This document shows positions 24,071 to 31,638 of a DNA stretch of 35,151 bases, piece by piece. Under the pieces are notes generated by a model. The model searched no databases and was not told the origin of the DNA. It worked only from the letters and a program-made list of their open reading frames with translations. A program made the position numbers and the translations under genes. This DNA is from Solirubrobacterales bacterium (GTDB lineage: Bacteria > Actinomycetota > Thermoleophilia > Solirubrobacterales > 70-9), in NCBI GenBank assembly GCA_019456285.1, contig VRUE01000001.1, positions 48,626 to 83,776 of the forward strand. The letters run 5' to 3'. Within the stretch, counting starts at the first letter, position 1. Every line of letters starts with the position of its first letter.

Positions 24071-24837
24071 CGCGTCAGCGCCAGGGCGAGCGCCACCGGG
24101 ACGGTCGCCGGCAGGGTGTCGACCGCGAAGAAAAGCAGGTCGAAGCCGAGAGCGAAGACGGCGACGAGGAGGGCGCCTTCGAGCTGGCGGCGGCGGGCGC
24201 CGGCCAGCAGGCAGCCGACCGTGGCGGCGACGAAGGCGTCGCCGAACCCCATCCGGGCGGAGCCGAACTCGAGCACCTGCAGGCGGGGCAGCCCACCCGG
24301 GGCGGCGGCGCTGAGGACGGCGCTCGGCCCCTGCAGCAGCTCCGCCGCGACCAGCGCCGCGTCGACCGCGGCCATCGCGTAGATCCCCAGCCGCAGCCAG
24401 GGGGCGGGCACAACGCAGACCAGGAGCCAGCCGAGGGCGATGCAGGCAAGACCCGAGAGCGCCGCGGCGGCGCTCTCGCCCGCGAGCGAGCCCTGCGCCG
24501 CCCAGGCGAGCGCGAAGAGAACCGGGGCCGCAAGCGCCCACGCCGACCGCGAGCCGTGCAGGAGCGAGCCAAGCGCCAGCGCCGCGAGCGGCGGGACCGC
24601 GACCAGCGCCAGGTAGGCGAGCGCGGTCGCCGAGTCGCTGCTGACCCCGACGACCGCGACCACGACGACGATCGAGAGCGCCGGCGCCAACGCCCACCAC
24701 GGGCTGCGAAGCGAGCGTACCCAACCCGGCTGCCGCGGCCGCGGCAGCGCGACCAAGCTCGCCTGGAAGAGGCTCAGAACGGCTATGGAGACAACGAACG
24801 ACGGCACGTGAACATTCTGGTGACTCGGCCCGGACAT
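23965..24837 (-). CDS. Putative presenilin-like GxGD intramembrane aspartyl protease
   Basis: A 290-residue membrane protein with about nine predicted helices (roughly 13-31, 46-64, 70-93, 100-118, 122-145, 148-166, 195-213, 219-239, 242-256). Presenilin/prepilin-peptidase features appear in order: D159 in MAAVDAALV (sixth helix), G197-F-G-D200 in MGFGDAFVAA (seventh helix) and a PAL-like PATVP (243-247) before the last helix. This spacing fits GxGD proteases, but the assignment is mine and unproven. The last 35 residues are encoded by palindromic repeat copy 2. The ATG at 24837 abuts repeat copy 3 and has no good ribosome site; GTG near 24807 is an alternative. Confidence 0.6.
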   Translation of the reverse strand: MSGPSHQNVHVPSFVVSIAVLSLFQASLVALPRPRQPGWVRSLRSPWWALAPALSIVVVVAVVGVSSDSATALAYLALVAVPPLAALALGSLLHGSRSAWALAAPVLFALAWAAQGSLAGESAAAALSGLACIALGWLLVCVVPAPWLRLGIYAMAAVDAALVAAELLQGPSAVLSAAAPGGLPRLQVLEFGSARMGFGDAFVAATVGCLLAGARRRQLEGALLVAVFALGFDLLFFAVDTLPATVPVALALALTRSGPRLGRTQANCRGERSYSYVSKAICRGRRWTGR

Positions 24838-24924
24838 CGCCTGGGTAGGACGCAGGCAAACCGGCGCAGCGAGCGTAGTTATATCTACGTGAGCAAGACG
24901 ATTTGCCGAGGACACCGCCAGGCG
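24838..24924. repeat. Palindromic repeat, copy 3 (inverted)
   Basis: This is the same element as copies 1 and 2 but in opposite orientation: CGCCTGG (24838-24844) pairs with CCAGGCG (24918-24924), around GGCAAA/TTTGCC and a CGTAG/CTACG-type tip, centred at 24881. It starts 16 nt after the guaA stop and ends at the membrane-protein start, so it could end the guaA transcript. Confidence 0.85.
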
Positions 24925-24940
24925 CTCTCCTGACCCGTCA

Positions 24941-26527
24941 TCACTCCCACTCGATCGTTGCGGGAGGCTTCGAGGAGATGTCGAGGGCGACCCGGTTGAC
25001 GCCGCGGATCTCGTTGATGATCCGGCTGGAGACACGCTCCAGCAGGTCGTATGGCAGGCGCGCCCAGTCGGCCGTCATCGCGTCGTCGGAGGTGACGGCG
25101 CGGATCACGATCGGATAGGCGTAGGTGCGGCCGTCGCCCTGCACGCCGACCGAGCGGACAACCGGCAGCACGCAGAAGGACTGCCAGAGCCGTCGGTAGA
25201 GCTCGGCGGCGCGGATCTCCTCCTGCAGGATCGCGTCCGCGGCCCTCAGGATGTCGAGCCTCTCCTTCGTCACCTCGCCGCCGACGATCCGGATCGCCAG
25301 GCCCGGTCCGGGGAAGGGCTGGCGCCAGACCATCCGCTCGGGCAGGTCGAGCTCGGCGCCGACCACCCGCACCTCGTCCTTGAACAGCATCCGCAGCGGC
25401 TCGACCAGCTCGAAGTCGAGGTCCTCGGGCAGGCCGCCGACGTTGTGGTGGGACTTGATCGTGTCGGCGCCGTCGCTACCGCCCGACTCGATCACGTCGG
25501 AGTAGAGGGTGCCCTGGACCAGGTAGCGGACATCCTCCAGCTTCGCCGCCTCCTCCTCGAAGACCCGGATGAACTCCTCGCCGATGATCTTGCGCTTTCG
25601 CTCGGGGTCGTCGACCCCGGCCAGCCTGGCGAGGAAACGCTCCTCGGCGTCGACACGGACCAGCGGGATGCCGAACCGGCCGAACGCCTCGACCACCTGC
25701 TCGCCCTCGTTCAACCGCATCAGGCCGTGATCGACGAAGACGCAGGTCAGCCTCTCCCCCACCGCCCGGTGGACGAGCAGCGCCGCGACCGAGGAGTCGA
25801 CCCCGCCGGAGAGGCCGCAGATCACCCGCCCGTCGCCGACCTGAGCCTTGACCTTGGCAACCTGCTCGGCGATCACCGACTCGGGTGACCACCCCTGCTC
25901 GCATCCGGCGATCTCGCGCAGGAAGCGGGTGAGGACCTCGGTCCCGTAGGGAGTGTGGACGACCTCGGGGTGGAACTGGATGCCGTAGAGACCGCGCTCG
26001 GGGAGCTCGCAGGCGGCGACCGGCGAGCCGGGGCTGGAGGCGAGCGCGGCGAACCCTTCGGGCGGCTCGAAGACGGTGTCGCGGTGGCTCATCCAGCAGC
26101 TCTGCTCCTCCGGCAGACCGCCCAGCAGCCGGCCGCCGCCGCCGCGCAGGGTCAGCTCGGTACGCCCGAACTCCCCCGCCTCGGCCCCCTCGACCCTGCC
26201 GCCCAGCGCCTTGACCATCGCCTGCATCCCGTAGCAGACGCCCAGCATCGGTATCTCGAGGTCGAGCAGCTCGGTCGGGAACGGCGGCGCCCCCGGCTCG
26301 TAGACCGACGCCGGGCCGCCGGAGAGGACCAGCGCCTTCGGCGCCCGCTCCCGAATGACCTCAACCGGAGTCGTCGACGGCAGCAGCTCCGCAAAGACGC
26401 CGCACTCGCGGATCCTCCTGGCGATCAGCTGCGAGTACTGGCCCCCGAAGTCGAGGACGAGGACCTCCTCGGAGGTCTGGGCCGGCGCCGAGGCAGCGCC
26501 GGCCTCAGTCGTCGACGACTCCGACAC
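24941..26527 (-). CDS. guaA: GMP synthase (glutamine-hydrolysing)
   Basis: A 528-residue enzyme converting XMP to GMP. The class I glutamine amidotransferase domain has C98 in LGVCYGMQ with H186 and E188 in FHPEVVHT. The ATP-pyrophosphatase domain has the PP-loop SGGVDSS (240-246), and the C-terminal dimerisation domain has [13 protein letters not shown] and the end KPPATIEWE. About 19 poorly conserved residues precede the core ([12 protein letters not shown]). The GTG start at 26527 lies 23 nt inside the end of guaB3, so the two are coupled. Confidence 0.97.
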   Translation of the reverse strand: MSESSTTEAGAASAPAQTSEEVLVLDFGGQYSQLIARRIRECGVFAELLPSTTPVEVIRERAPKALVLSGGPASVYEPGAPPFPTELLDLEIPMLGVCYGMQAMVKALGGRVEGAEAGEFGRTELTLRGGGGRLLGGLPEEQSCWMSHRDTVFEPPEGFAALASSPGSPVAACELPERGLYGIQFHPEVVHTPYGTEVLTRFLREIAGCEQGWSPESVIAEQVAKVKAQVGDGRVICGLSGGVDSSVAALLVHRAVGERLTCVFVDHGLMRLNEGEQVVEAFGRFGIPLVRVDAEERFLARLAGVDDPERKRKIIGEEFIRVFEEEAAKLEDVRYLVQGTLYSDVIESGGSDGADTIKSHHNVGGLPEDLDFELVEPLRMLFKDEVRVVGAELDLPERMVWRQPFPGPGLAIRIVGGEVTKERLDILRAADAILQEEIRAAELYRRLWQSFCVLPVVRSVGVQGDGRTYAYPIVIRAVTSDDAMTADWARLPYDLLERVSSRIINEIRGVNRVALDISSKPPATIEWE

Positions 26528-27710
26528 CGGCGGAGACCGCCGCGCGCCCGTTCGAGCCCATCCCCACCGACTGCTCGTTCTGCAGCTTCTTGCCCTCGCT
26601 CTGCAGCGCCGGGGCGACCATCACCTCGGCCCGCTGGAAGGAGCGGATGTCCTCGTAGCCGCAGGTGGCCATCGAGGTCCTCAGCGCCCCCATCAGGTTG
26701 AAGGTGCCGTCGTTCTCCTGGGCAGGGCCGAGCAGGATCTCCTCCATCGTCCCGTCCTGCTCGGTGGAGACACGGGTGCCGCGCGGCAGCGAGGGGTGGA
26801 AGGTCGCCATCCCCCAGTGGAAGCCGCGGCCCGGCGCCTCCTTGGCGCGGGCGAGCGGCGAGCCGACCATCACCGCGTCCGCCCCGCAGGCGATCGCCTT
26901 GGAGACGTCGCCGCCGGTGCGCATTCCGCCATCGGCGATCACGTTCACGTACTCGCCGGTCTCGAGCATGTGCTGGGAGCGGGCCGCGGCGATGTCGGCG
27001 ATCGCCGTCGCCTGCGGGACGCCGATGCCGAGCACTCCGCGCGTCGTGCAGGCGGCGCCCGGGCCGACCCCGGCCAGGACGCCGACCGCGCCGGTCCGCA
27101 TCAGGTGCAGCCCGGTCGAGTAGGAGGCGCAGCCGCCGACCACGGTCGGCACCGGCACCTCGGCGATGAACTCCTTCAGGTTGAGCGGCTCGACCGTGGT
27201 CGAGACGTGTTCGGCCGAGATCACCGTGCCCTGGATGACGAGGATATCGATCCCCGCCTCGACCGCGATCTCGTAGTGCTCGCGCACCTTCTGCGGGGTC
27301 AGCGCGCCGCAGGCGACGGCGCCGCGCCCCTTGATCGCCGCGATCCGCCGCCCGATCAGCTCGGTCTTGACCGGCTCAGCGTAGATCTCCTGCATGATCC
27401 GCGTCGCCAGGTGCTTGGGGGCGGCGGCGATCTTCTCCAGCTGCTCCTCCGCGTTCTCAAACCGGGTCCATACCCCCTCGAGGTTGAGCACCCCGAGCCC
27501 GCCCAGCTCGTTGACGAGGACGGCGGCGTCGGGGCTGACCACGCCGTCCATCGCAGAGGCGACCAGGGGCAGCTCGAAGCGATAGGGGCCGAGGGTCCAG
27601 CTGATGTCTATGTCGTCGGGATCGCGGGTGCGGCGCGACGGGACGATCGCAATGTCGTCGAACCCGTAGGCGCGCCGCCCCTTCTTGCCTCGACCGATGT
27701 CGATCTCCAT
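26505..27710 (-). CDS. guaB3: GuaB3 family IMP dehydrogenase-related protein
   Basis: A 401-residue TIM-barrel protein of the IMPDH/GMP-reductase superfamily that lacks the CBS pair of ordinary IMPDH. The nucleotide loop with catalytic Cys reads [12 protein letters not shown] (C221), where IMPDH has [20 protein letters not shown] and [12 protein letters not shown] (phosphate site) follow. This GuaB3 group is typical of Actinobacteria and Cyanobacteria. A cyanobacterial member has been described as an IMPDH; the actinobacterial role is less clear. Coupling to guaA supports GMP synthesis. The ribosome site is GGAGGG, 4 nt before the ATG. Confidence 0.9.
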   Translation of the reverse strand: MEIDIGRGKKGRRAYGFDDIAIVPSRRTRDPDDIDISWTLGPYRFELPLVASAMDGVVSPDAAVLVNELGGLGVLNLEGVWTRFENAEEQLEKIAAAPKHLATRIMQEIYAEPVKTELIGRRIAAIKGRGAVACGALTPQKVREHYEIAVEAGIDILVIQGTVISAEHVSTTVEPLNLKEFIAEVPVPTVVGGCASYSTGLHLMRTGAVGVLAGVGPGAACTTRGVLGIGVPQATAIADIAAARSQHMLETGEYVNVIADGGMRTGGDVSKAIACGADAVMVGSPLARAKEAPGRGFHWGMATFHPSLPRGTRVSTEQDGTMEEILLGPAQENDGTFNLMGALRTSMATCGYEDIRSFQRAEVMVAPALQSEGKKLQNEQSVGMGSNGRAAVSAGVGVVDD

Positions 27711-27741
27711 TGGCCCTCCAGGGTGGCGTTGAGTAGCCAGC

Positions 27742-28698
27742 CTACACTTCCGCAGGGACCTCCAAGTCGTGCACGTCGACCTCGCCGAGCAGCCGCTCGA
27801 CCTGGTTGCGATCGACCGTGCCGGCGCCGAAGTGCTGGGTCGACTCCGCTCCGCAGGCGACGCCGTAGGCGAGGCAGTCGGCGGATGAGTGGCCGTCGTA
27901 GCGGGCGGCGACGTAGCCGGCCAGAAAGGCGTCGCCGGAGCCGACCGTGGAGACCGGCTCCAGGGACTTGGTCTGGACCTCGAGGAAGCGCCGCTCGGAG
28001 CCTTCGCCGACCACCGCGACGCAGCCGTCCGGCCGGGTGATCACCGCCTCGCCGGCCCCGAGGCGGACCAGCTCGGAGAGGCCGCGGACGAGGTCGCCGC
28101 GGTCGGCGAACTCCTGCCCGACCAGCTCCTCGGCCTCACGCTCGTTGGGAGTGACGACGGAGGCGCCGGCGCGCAGGCCGGCCAGCATCGCCTCCCCCTC
28201 GGCATCGAGGACGACGGGCACGCCGCGCTCGCAAAGGTCCTTGACGAGGCGCGCGTAGAGGTCCTCGCCAGCGCCGGGAGGGAGGGTCCCGGCGAGCACG
28301 CAAAGCCTGGCGCCGCTCACCAGGTAGTCGAGCCGCTTGAAGAAGCGCTCGACCTCCTCCGGGCTGACCGCCGGGCCGCGCTCGTTGATCTCGGTCTGCT
28401 CACCGGAGGTCGGGTCGATCACCGCCATGCTGATCCGGGTTTCGCCGGCGATCGTGGTGAAGTCGGTCAGCACCGCCTCCTCGCGGAGCTGCTCCAGCAC
28501 CCGCGTCCCGGTCGGCCCGCCGGCGAAGCCGGTGGCGATCACCGGGCGCCCCAGCAAGCTCAGCGCACGGGCGACGTTGATGCCCTTGCCCCCCGCCACC
28601 GTGCGGCTCTCCACCGCCCGGTGACGGTGGCCGAGACGGAAGTTCGGCACCGCGACCGTGCGGTCGATCGCGGCGTTCAGGGTCACGGTGAGGATCAC
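27742..28698 (-). CDS. PfkB family hexose kinase (1-phosphofructokinase-like)
   Basis: A 318-residue ribokinase-superfamily enzyme of the FruK/LacC branch. It begins ILTVTLNAAIDRTV and has PfkB signature 1 (VAGGKGINVARALSLLG, 34-50) and signature 2 with the catalytic base D256 in STVGSGDAFLAGY. It phosphorylates a sugar phosphate such as fructose-1-P, fructose-6-P or tagatose-6-P. No fructose PTS genes are near, so the substrate is not settled. The GTG start overlaps the dacC stop (GTGA). Confidence 0.88.
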   Translation of the reverse strand: MILTVTLNAAIDRTVAVPNFRLGHRHRAVESRTVAGGKGINVARALSLLGRPVIATGFAGGPTGTRVLEQLREEAVLTDFTTIAGETRISMAVIDPTSGEQTEINERGPAVSPEEVERFFKRLDYLVSGARLCVLAGTLPPGAGEDLYARLVKDLCERGVPVVLDAEGEAMLAGLRAGASVVTPNEREAEELVGQEFADRGDLVRGLSELVRLGAGEAVITRPDGCVAVVGEGSERRFLEVQTKSLEPVSTVGSGDAFLAGYVAARYDGHSSADCLAYGVACGAESTQHFGAGTVDRNQVERLLGEVDVHDLEVPAEV

Positions 28699-29969
28699 TC
28701 CGTCACACCCCCGTCATGGCGCTGATGGCTCACGGCCTGCCCCTCCTCGCGACTCACCCTGATCTCGTCCTCTCCCTCGACCCTACGGCGCAGGAAGCGC
28801 CACAGACCTGCGCCAATCAGTATCACGAACGCGGCAAGCGCGATCGGGACCACGTTGTCGCCGACGAAGCTGCGGACCCGATCGAATGCGCTCGCCCTGG
28901 GAATCGTGCGGCCGGCGCGCAGCGGCACGGAGGCGGCGCGCACTCCGTCGACGTGGATCGTCGCTCGGCCGAGCATGGCGCCGCGGCGGATCGGCCCCTC
29001 GACCTGGCGCGGCGCCCGCACCGCGACGCTGACCCGCTGGCCGCGGCGGGCGCCGACCGCGACCGAGCGGGAAGCACGCAGCGGCAGCTCGCCGCCCGAG
29101 TAGCGGATCGAGGGATCTGCGAGGTCGCGGCCGGCGCGGATCGGCATCCGCCGCCGGTACTGGGAGAAGCCGTAGTCGAGCAGCCGCAGGCTCTCGAGGT
29201 CGCGGGCGGTCTCGGTCGGGGCGCCGAGCACGGCGGAGATCAGCTCCACCCCCTTGCGCCTGCCGGCGCCGACCAGAACGTAGGCGGCGTCGAAAGTGTG
29301 GCCGGTCTTGATCCCGTTCGCCCACGGCGTCCGCAGCAGCAGGTCGTTGAGGGTGCCGATCCGCTGTCGTGGCCGGAGGCTGCGCAGCACAGCGCTGCGG
29401 GAGGCGGCGATCCTGGCGAAGACGGGGATGCGGAGCAGGCGCCGCCCGAGCGTGACCAGGTCGCGGGCGCTGGAGTAGTTGCCGCGCTCGTCGAGCCCGA
29501 TCGGGTTCGCGTAGTGGGTGTCGGCGAGCCCGAGCGCCGCCGCTCGCAGGTTCATCTGGCGCACGAAGCGCGCTTCCGAGCCGGCCGCCGCCAGGGCCAG
29601 GTCGTGGGCGGCGTCGTTGCCGCTGAGCAGGATCAGCCCGAAGAGGAGGTCGCGCACGCTGACCCGCCGGCCGGGCTGTAGCCCCAGCAGCGACTCGCCG
29701 CTGATCGCCGAGTAGGGCGCCGCTCGCACGATCTTGGTCAGCGACAGCTCCTGCAGCGCCACGTAGGCGGTCATCATCTTCGTCGCGCTGGCGATCGGCA
29801 GGCGGCGCGCCGCGGCATGCGAGGCGAGCACCTCGCCGCTGCGGGCGTCGATCAGGGCCCAGGCGCGGGCGTCGAGCGCCGGCGGCTTGGCGGCGGCCGT
29901 GGCCGAGCCCGCCAGGGCCAGCGCGATCACCGTCGCGGCGAGGACGGCGCCGAGACGGCGCCGGCTCAC
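28695..29969 (-). CDS. D-alanyl-D-alanine carboxypeptidase (S11)
   Basis: A 424-residue penicillin-binding protein trimming D-Ala from peptidoglycan stem peptides. A signal peptide spans about 1-26. Active-site motifs are S61-A-T-K64 (SxxK), S116-G-N118 and K221-T-G223. A beta-rich C-terminal domain follows, then a membrane helix (about 370-390, VVPIALAAFVILIGAGLW) with a charged cytosolic tail, so the enzyme is anchored by its C-terminus. The GTG start overlaps the stop of the LysM gene, a natural partner at the cell wall. Confidence 0.93.
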   Translation of the reverse strand: MSRRRLGAVLAATVIALALAGSATAAAKPPALDARAWALIDARSGEVLASHAAARRLPIASATKMMTAYVALQELSLTKIVRAAPYSAISGESLLGLQPGRRVSVRDLLFGLILLSGNDAAHDLALAAAGSEARFVRQMNLRAAALGLADTHYANPIGLDERGNYSSARDLVTLGRRLLRIPVFARIAASRSAVLRSLRPRQRIGTLNDLLLRTPWANGIKTGHTFDAAYVLVGAGRRKGVELISAVLGAPTETARDLESLRLLDYGFSQYRRRMPIRAGRDLADPSIRYSGGELPLRASRSVAVGARRGQRVSVAVRAPRQVEGPIRRGAMLGRATIHVDGVRAASVPLRAGRTIPRASAFDRVRSFVGDNVVPIALAAFVILIGAGLWRFLRRRVEGEDEIRVSREEGQAVSHQRHDGGVTE

Positions 29970-30289
29970 CGTAACTTCAGCTTTTCGCCCGAGATCAGGA
30001 TCTGCGGGTCGACGCCGGGGTTGAGGGCCTGGAGCCGCGCCACCGACAGGCCGGTCTTGGCGGCGATCGAGGTCAGGGTGTCGCCGTTCTGGACGACGTA
30101 GGCCCTGGCGGTCTCGATCTTCTCCTTGCCGCCCTTGCTCGTCACCTGCCCGGCCGGCGCCTGCCGCCGGGGCTCGGTCGAGTCGCCGCCGCTGAGCGCG
30201 CTCGCGACCACGACGATCGAGACGACGAAGCCGGCAAGAAGGGCGACCGCGGCGAGGGCCCGGACGGGAGCTGTGGAGCGCTGGTTCAA
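29966..30289 (-). CDS. Membrane-anchored LysM protein
   Basis: A 107-residue protein with one helix (about 8-32), a short polar linker and a C-terminal LysM domain (about 62-106: YVVQNGDTLTSIAAKTG ... LQALNPGVDP). LysM binds GlcNAc-containing glycan, so the protein would sit at the membrane and hold or sense peptidoglycan. The start appears to be TTG at 30289 with no clear ribosome site; no in-frame ATG exists nearby. Its TGA overlaps the start of dacC. A motif shared with the glmS upstream region lies 58 nt before the start. Confidence 0.8.
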   Translation of the reverse strand: MNQRSTAPVRALAAVALLAGFVVSIVVVASALSGGDSTEPRRQAPAGQVTSKGGKEKIETARAYVVQNGDTLTSIAAKTGLSVARLQALNPGVDPQILISGEKLKLR

Positions 30290-30346
30290 GGTTCGGTGCG
30301 GGGGATCGGATGGGCGCCGGAGATCGTACAGCCGCTCAGGACCCCT

Positions 30347-30363
30347 CTCCCCACCGGGATAGG
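30347..30363 (-). promoter_or_regulatory. Operator-like motif upstream of LysM-dacC
   Basis: ctccccaccgggatagg (plus strand) differs at one of 17 positions from ctccctaccgggatagg at 18917-18933 upstream of glmS. It lies 58 nt before the LysM start and 25 nt after the pyrF stop. Confidence 0.45.
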
Positions 30364-30388
30364 TTAGGTGTAGGTCCTCAGGACGCTT

Positions 30389-31279
30389 TCACGAGGTCGA
30401 GACGTCCCAGACCACGGCGCGCAGGCGCTCAGCCGCCGCGCCGGGGTCGGGGTCGGCGACGATTCCGCGCGAGGCGGCGACCAGTGCCGAGCCGGAGCCC
30501 GCCGCGAAGGCGGCGCCCAGCAGCTCAGGCCGGCCGCCCTGAGCGCCGACGCCGGGGATCAGGAAGATCGAGCGCGGCATCAGCTCGCGCAGGCGGGCGA
30601 TGCGCTCGGGCTCGGTGGCGCCGACCACCGCGCCCATCCCGCTCAAGCCGGCGTCCTCCCCGACCAGCCGGTCCGAGAGCCCGTCGACCAGCGCCGCCAG
30701 CTGCTCGTACAGCGGCTCCCGCGGCGCCGGCAGATCCTGGACGTCGGCGGCGCCGGGGTTGCTGGTGCGGACCAGGGCGAAGACGCCGGCCCCAGCCGCC
30801 TCCGCCGCTGCGACCAGCGGCTCCAGCGCGTCGCGGCCGAGCAGCGGGTTGACGGTGAAGGCGTCGGCGCCGAGCCCCGCCACCGGCCCCCACGGGGTCG
30901 GCGTCTCGCCGACCAGGGCCTGCGCATAGGCCGCCGCGGTGACCGGGACGTCGCCGCGCTTGCCGTCGGCGATCGTCAGCAGCCCGGCCTGGCGCGCCGC
31001 CTCGCACACCTCGGCCAGCGCCACCCAGCCGGGCGCCCCAAGCCGCTCGAAGCAAGCGAGCTGGGGCTTGACCGCGACGCAAGCCGGGCCGGCCCGCTCG
31101 ATCAGCGAGCGGCAATGCGCGGCAACCGCCGCAGCTGCCCGCTCGGCGACCCGGGCGGCGGCGCCCGCCGCAGCTGGCTCCGACCCGGCCAGCTTCGCCG
31201 GGTCGGGGTCGAGACCGAGGCAGATCTGGCTGCGACGCTCCTCGACGAGCGAGACGAGCCGATCGGCAAACGGCCTCAG
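30389..31279 (-). CDS. pyrF: Orotidine 5'-phosphate decarboxylase, non-canonical start
   Basis: A 296-residue type 2 OMP decarboxylase, the last step to UMP. Conserved parts are FADRLVSLVEE (4-14), ICLGLDPDP (19-27), VAVKPQLACFE (68-78), the catalytic D105-x-K107-x-x-D110 in ADGKRGD, ADAFTVNPLLG, LVRTSNPGA and the phosphate loop FLIPGVGAQGG. The frame has no ATG, GTG or TTG until the GTG at 31024, which would delete the first 85 residues including essential ones. The best start is CTG at 31279, 4 nt after the HU stop, giving an N-terminus of LRPFADRL read as Met. Confidence 0.88.
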   Translation of the reverse strand: MRPFADRLVSLVEERRSQICLGLDPDPAKLAGSEPAAAGAAARVAERAAAAVAAHCRSLIERAGPACVAVKPQLACFERLGAPGWVALAEVCEAARQAGLLTIADGKRGDVPVTAAAYAQALVGETPTPWGPVAGLGADAFTVNPLLGRDALEPLVAAAEAAGAGVFALVRTSNPGAADVQDLPAPREPLYEQLAALVDGLSDRLVGEDAGLSGMGAVVGATEPERIARLRELMPRSIFLIPGVGAQGGRPELLGAAFAAGSGSALVAASRGIVADPDPGAAAERLRAVVWDVSTS

Positions 31280-31283
31280 GGAA

Positions 31284-31565
31284 TCAACCGCCCTTGACCT
31301 TCGACTTCAGCGTCGACCCGGCGGAGAAGCGGGGAACCTTGCCGCCCGGGATGGTGATCCGCTCGCCGGTACGCGGGTTGACGCCCTGGCGAGGGCCGCG
31401 CTCGGCGACGTGGAATTTGCCGAAGCCGGTGAAGCTGACCTCGTCGCCATTGCTCAGCGAATCCGTGATCGCATCGAGCACGGCGTCGACCGCGTCGGCG
31501 GCGGCCTTCTTGCTGCCGACCCGCTCGTCGCCTGCCAGTTGGTCCAGAAACTCAGCCTTTGTCAC
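31284..31565 (-). CDS. HU family DNA-binding protein
   Basis: A 93-residue histone-like protein that bends and compacts DNA. Family features are MTKAEFLDQLA, the SFTGFGKFHVAERGPRQGVNPRTGE arm region and the end STLKSKVKGG; it lacks the long Lys/Ala tail of mycobacterial HupB. The GTG start has a strong GGAGGAG ribosome site. It lies 4 nt before pyrF. In many Actinobacteria pyrF instead neighbours the mIHF gene, so this pairing is a notable variant. Confidence 0.95.
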   Translation of the reverse strand: MTKAEFLDQLAGDERVGSKKAAADAVDAVLDAITDSLSNGDEVSFTGFGKFHVAERGPRQGVNPRTGERITIPGGKVPRFSAGSTLKSKVKGG

Positions 31566-31638
31566 GTCGAAGCTCCTCCGTCGTCCATCGGTGGTTGAAA
31601 GTCGGCCGCAATCTAACAGCGGGACGGCGTGATGAGGC

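Noticed and set aside
23854-24082. CRISPR array
   Set aside because: Only two direct copies, each itself a 100-bp palindrome, with a 3-nt to 4-nt separation and no spacers or cas genes.
23965-25035. Longer membrane-protein start at 25035
   Set aside because: It would run back through repeat copy 3 and the 3' end of guaA, and the added residues are low-complexity Ser/Arg-rich sequence.
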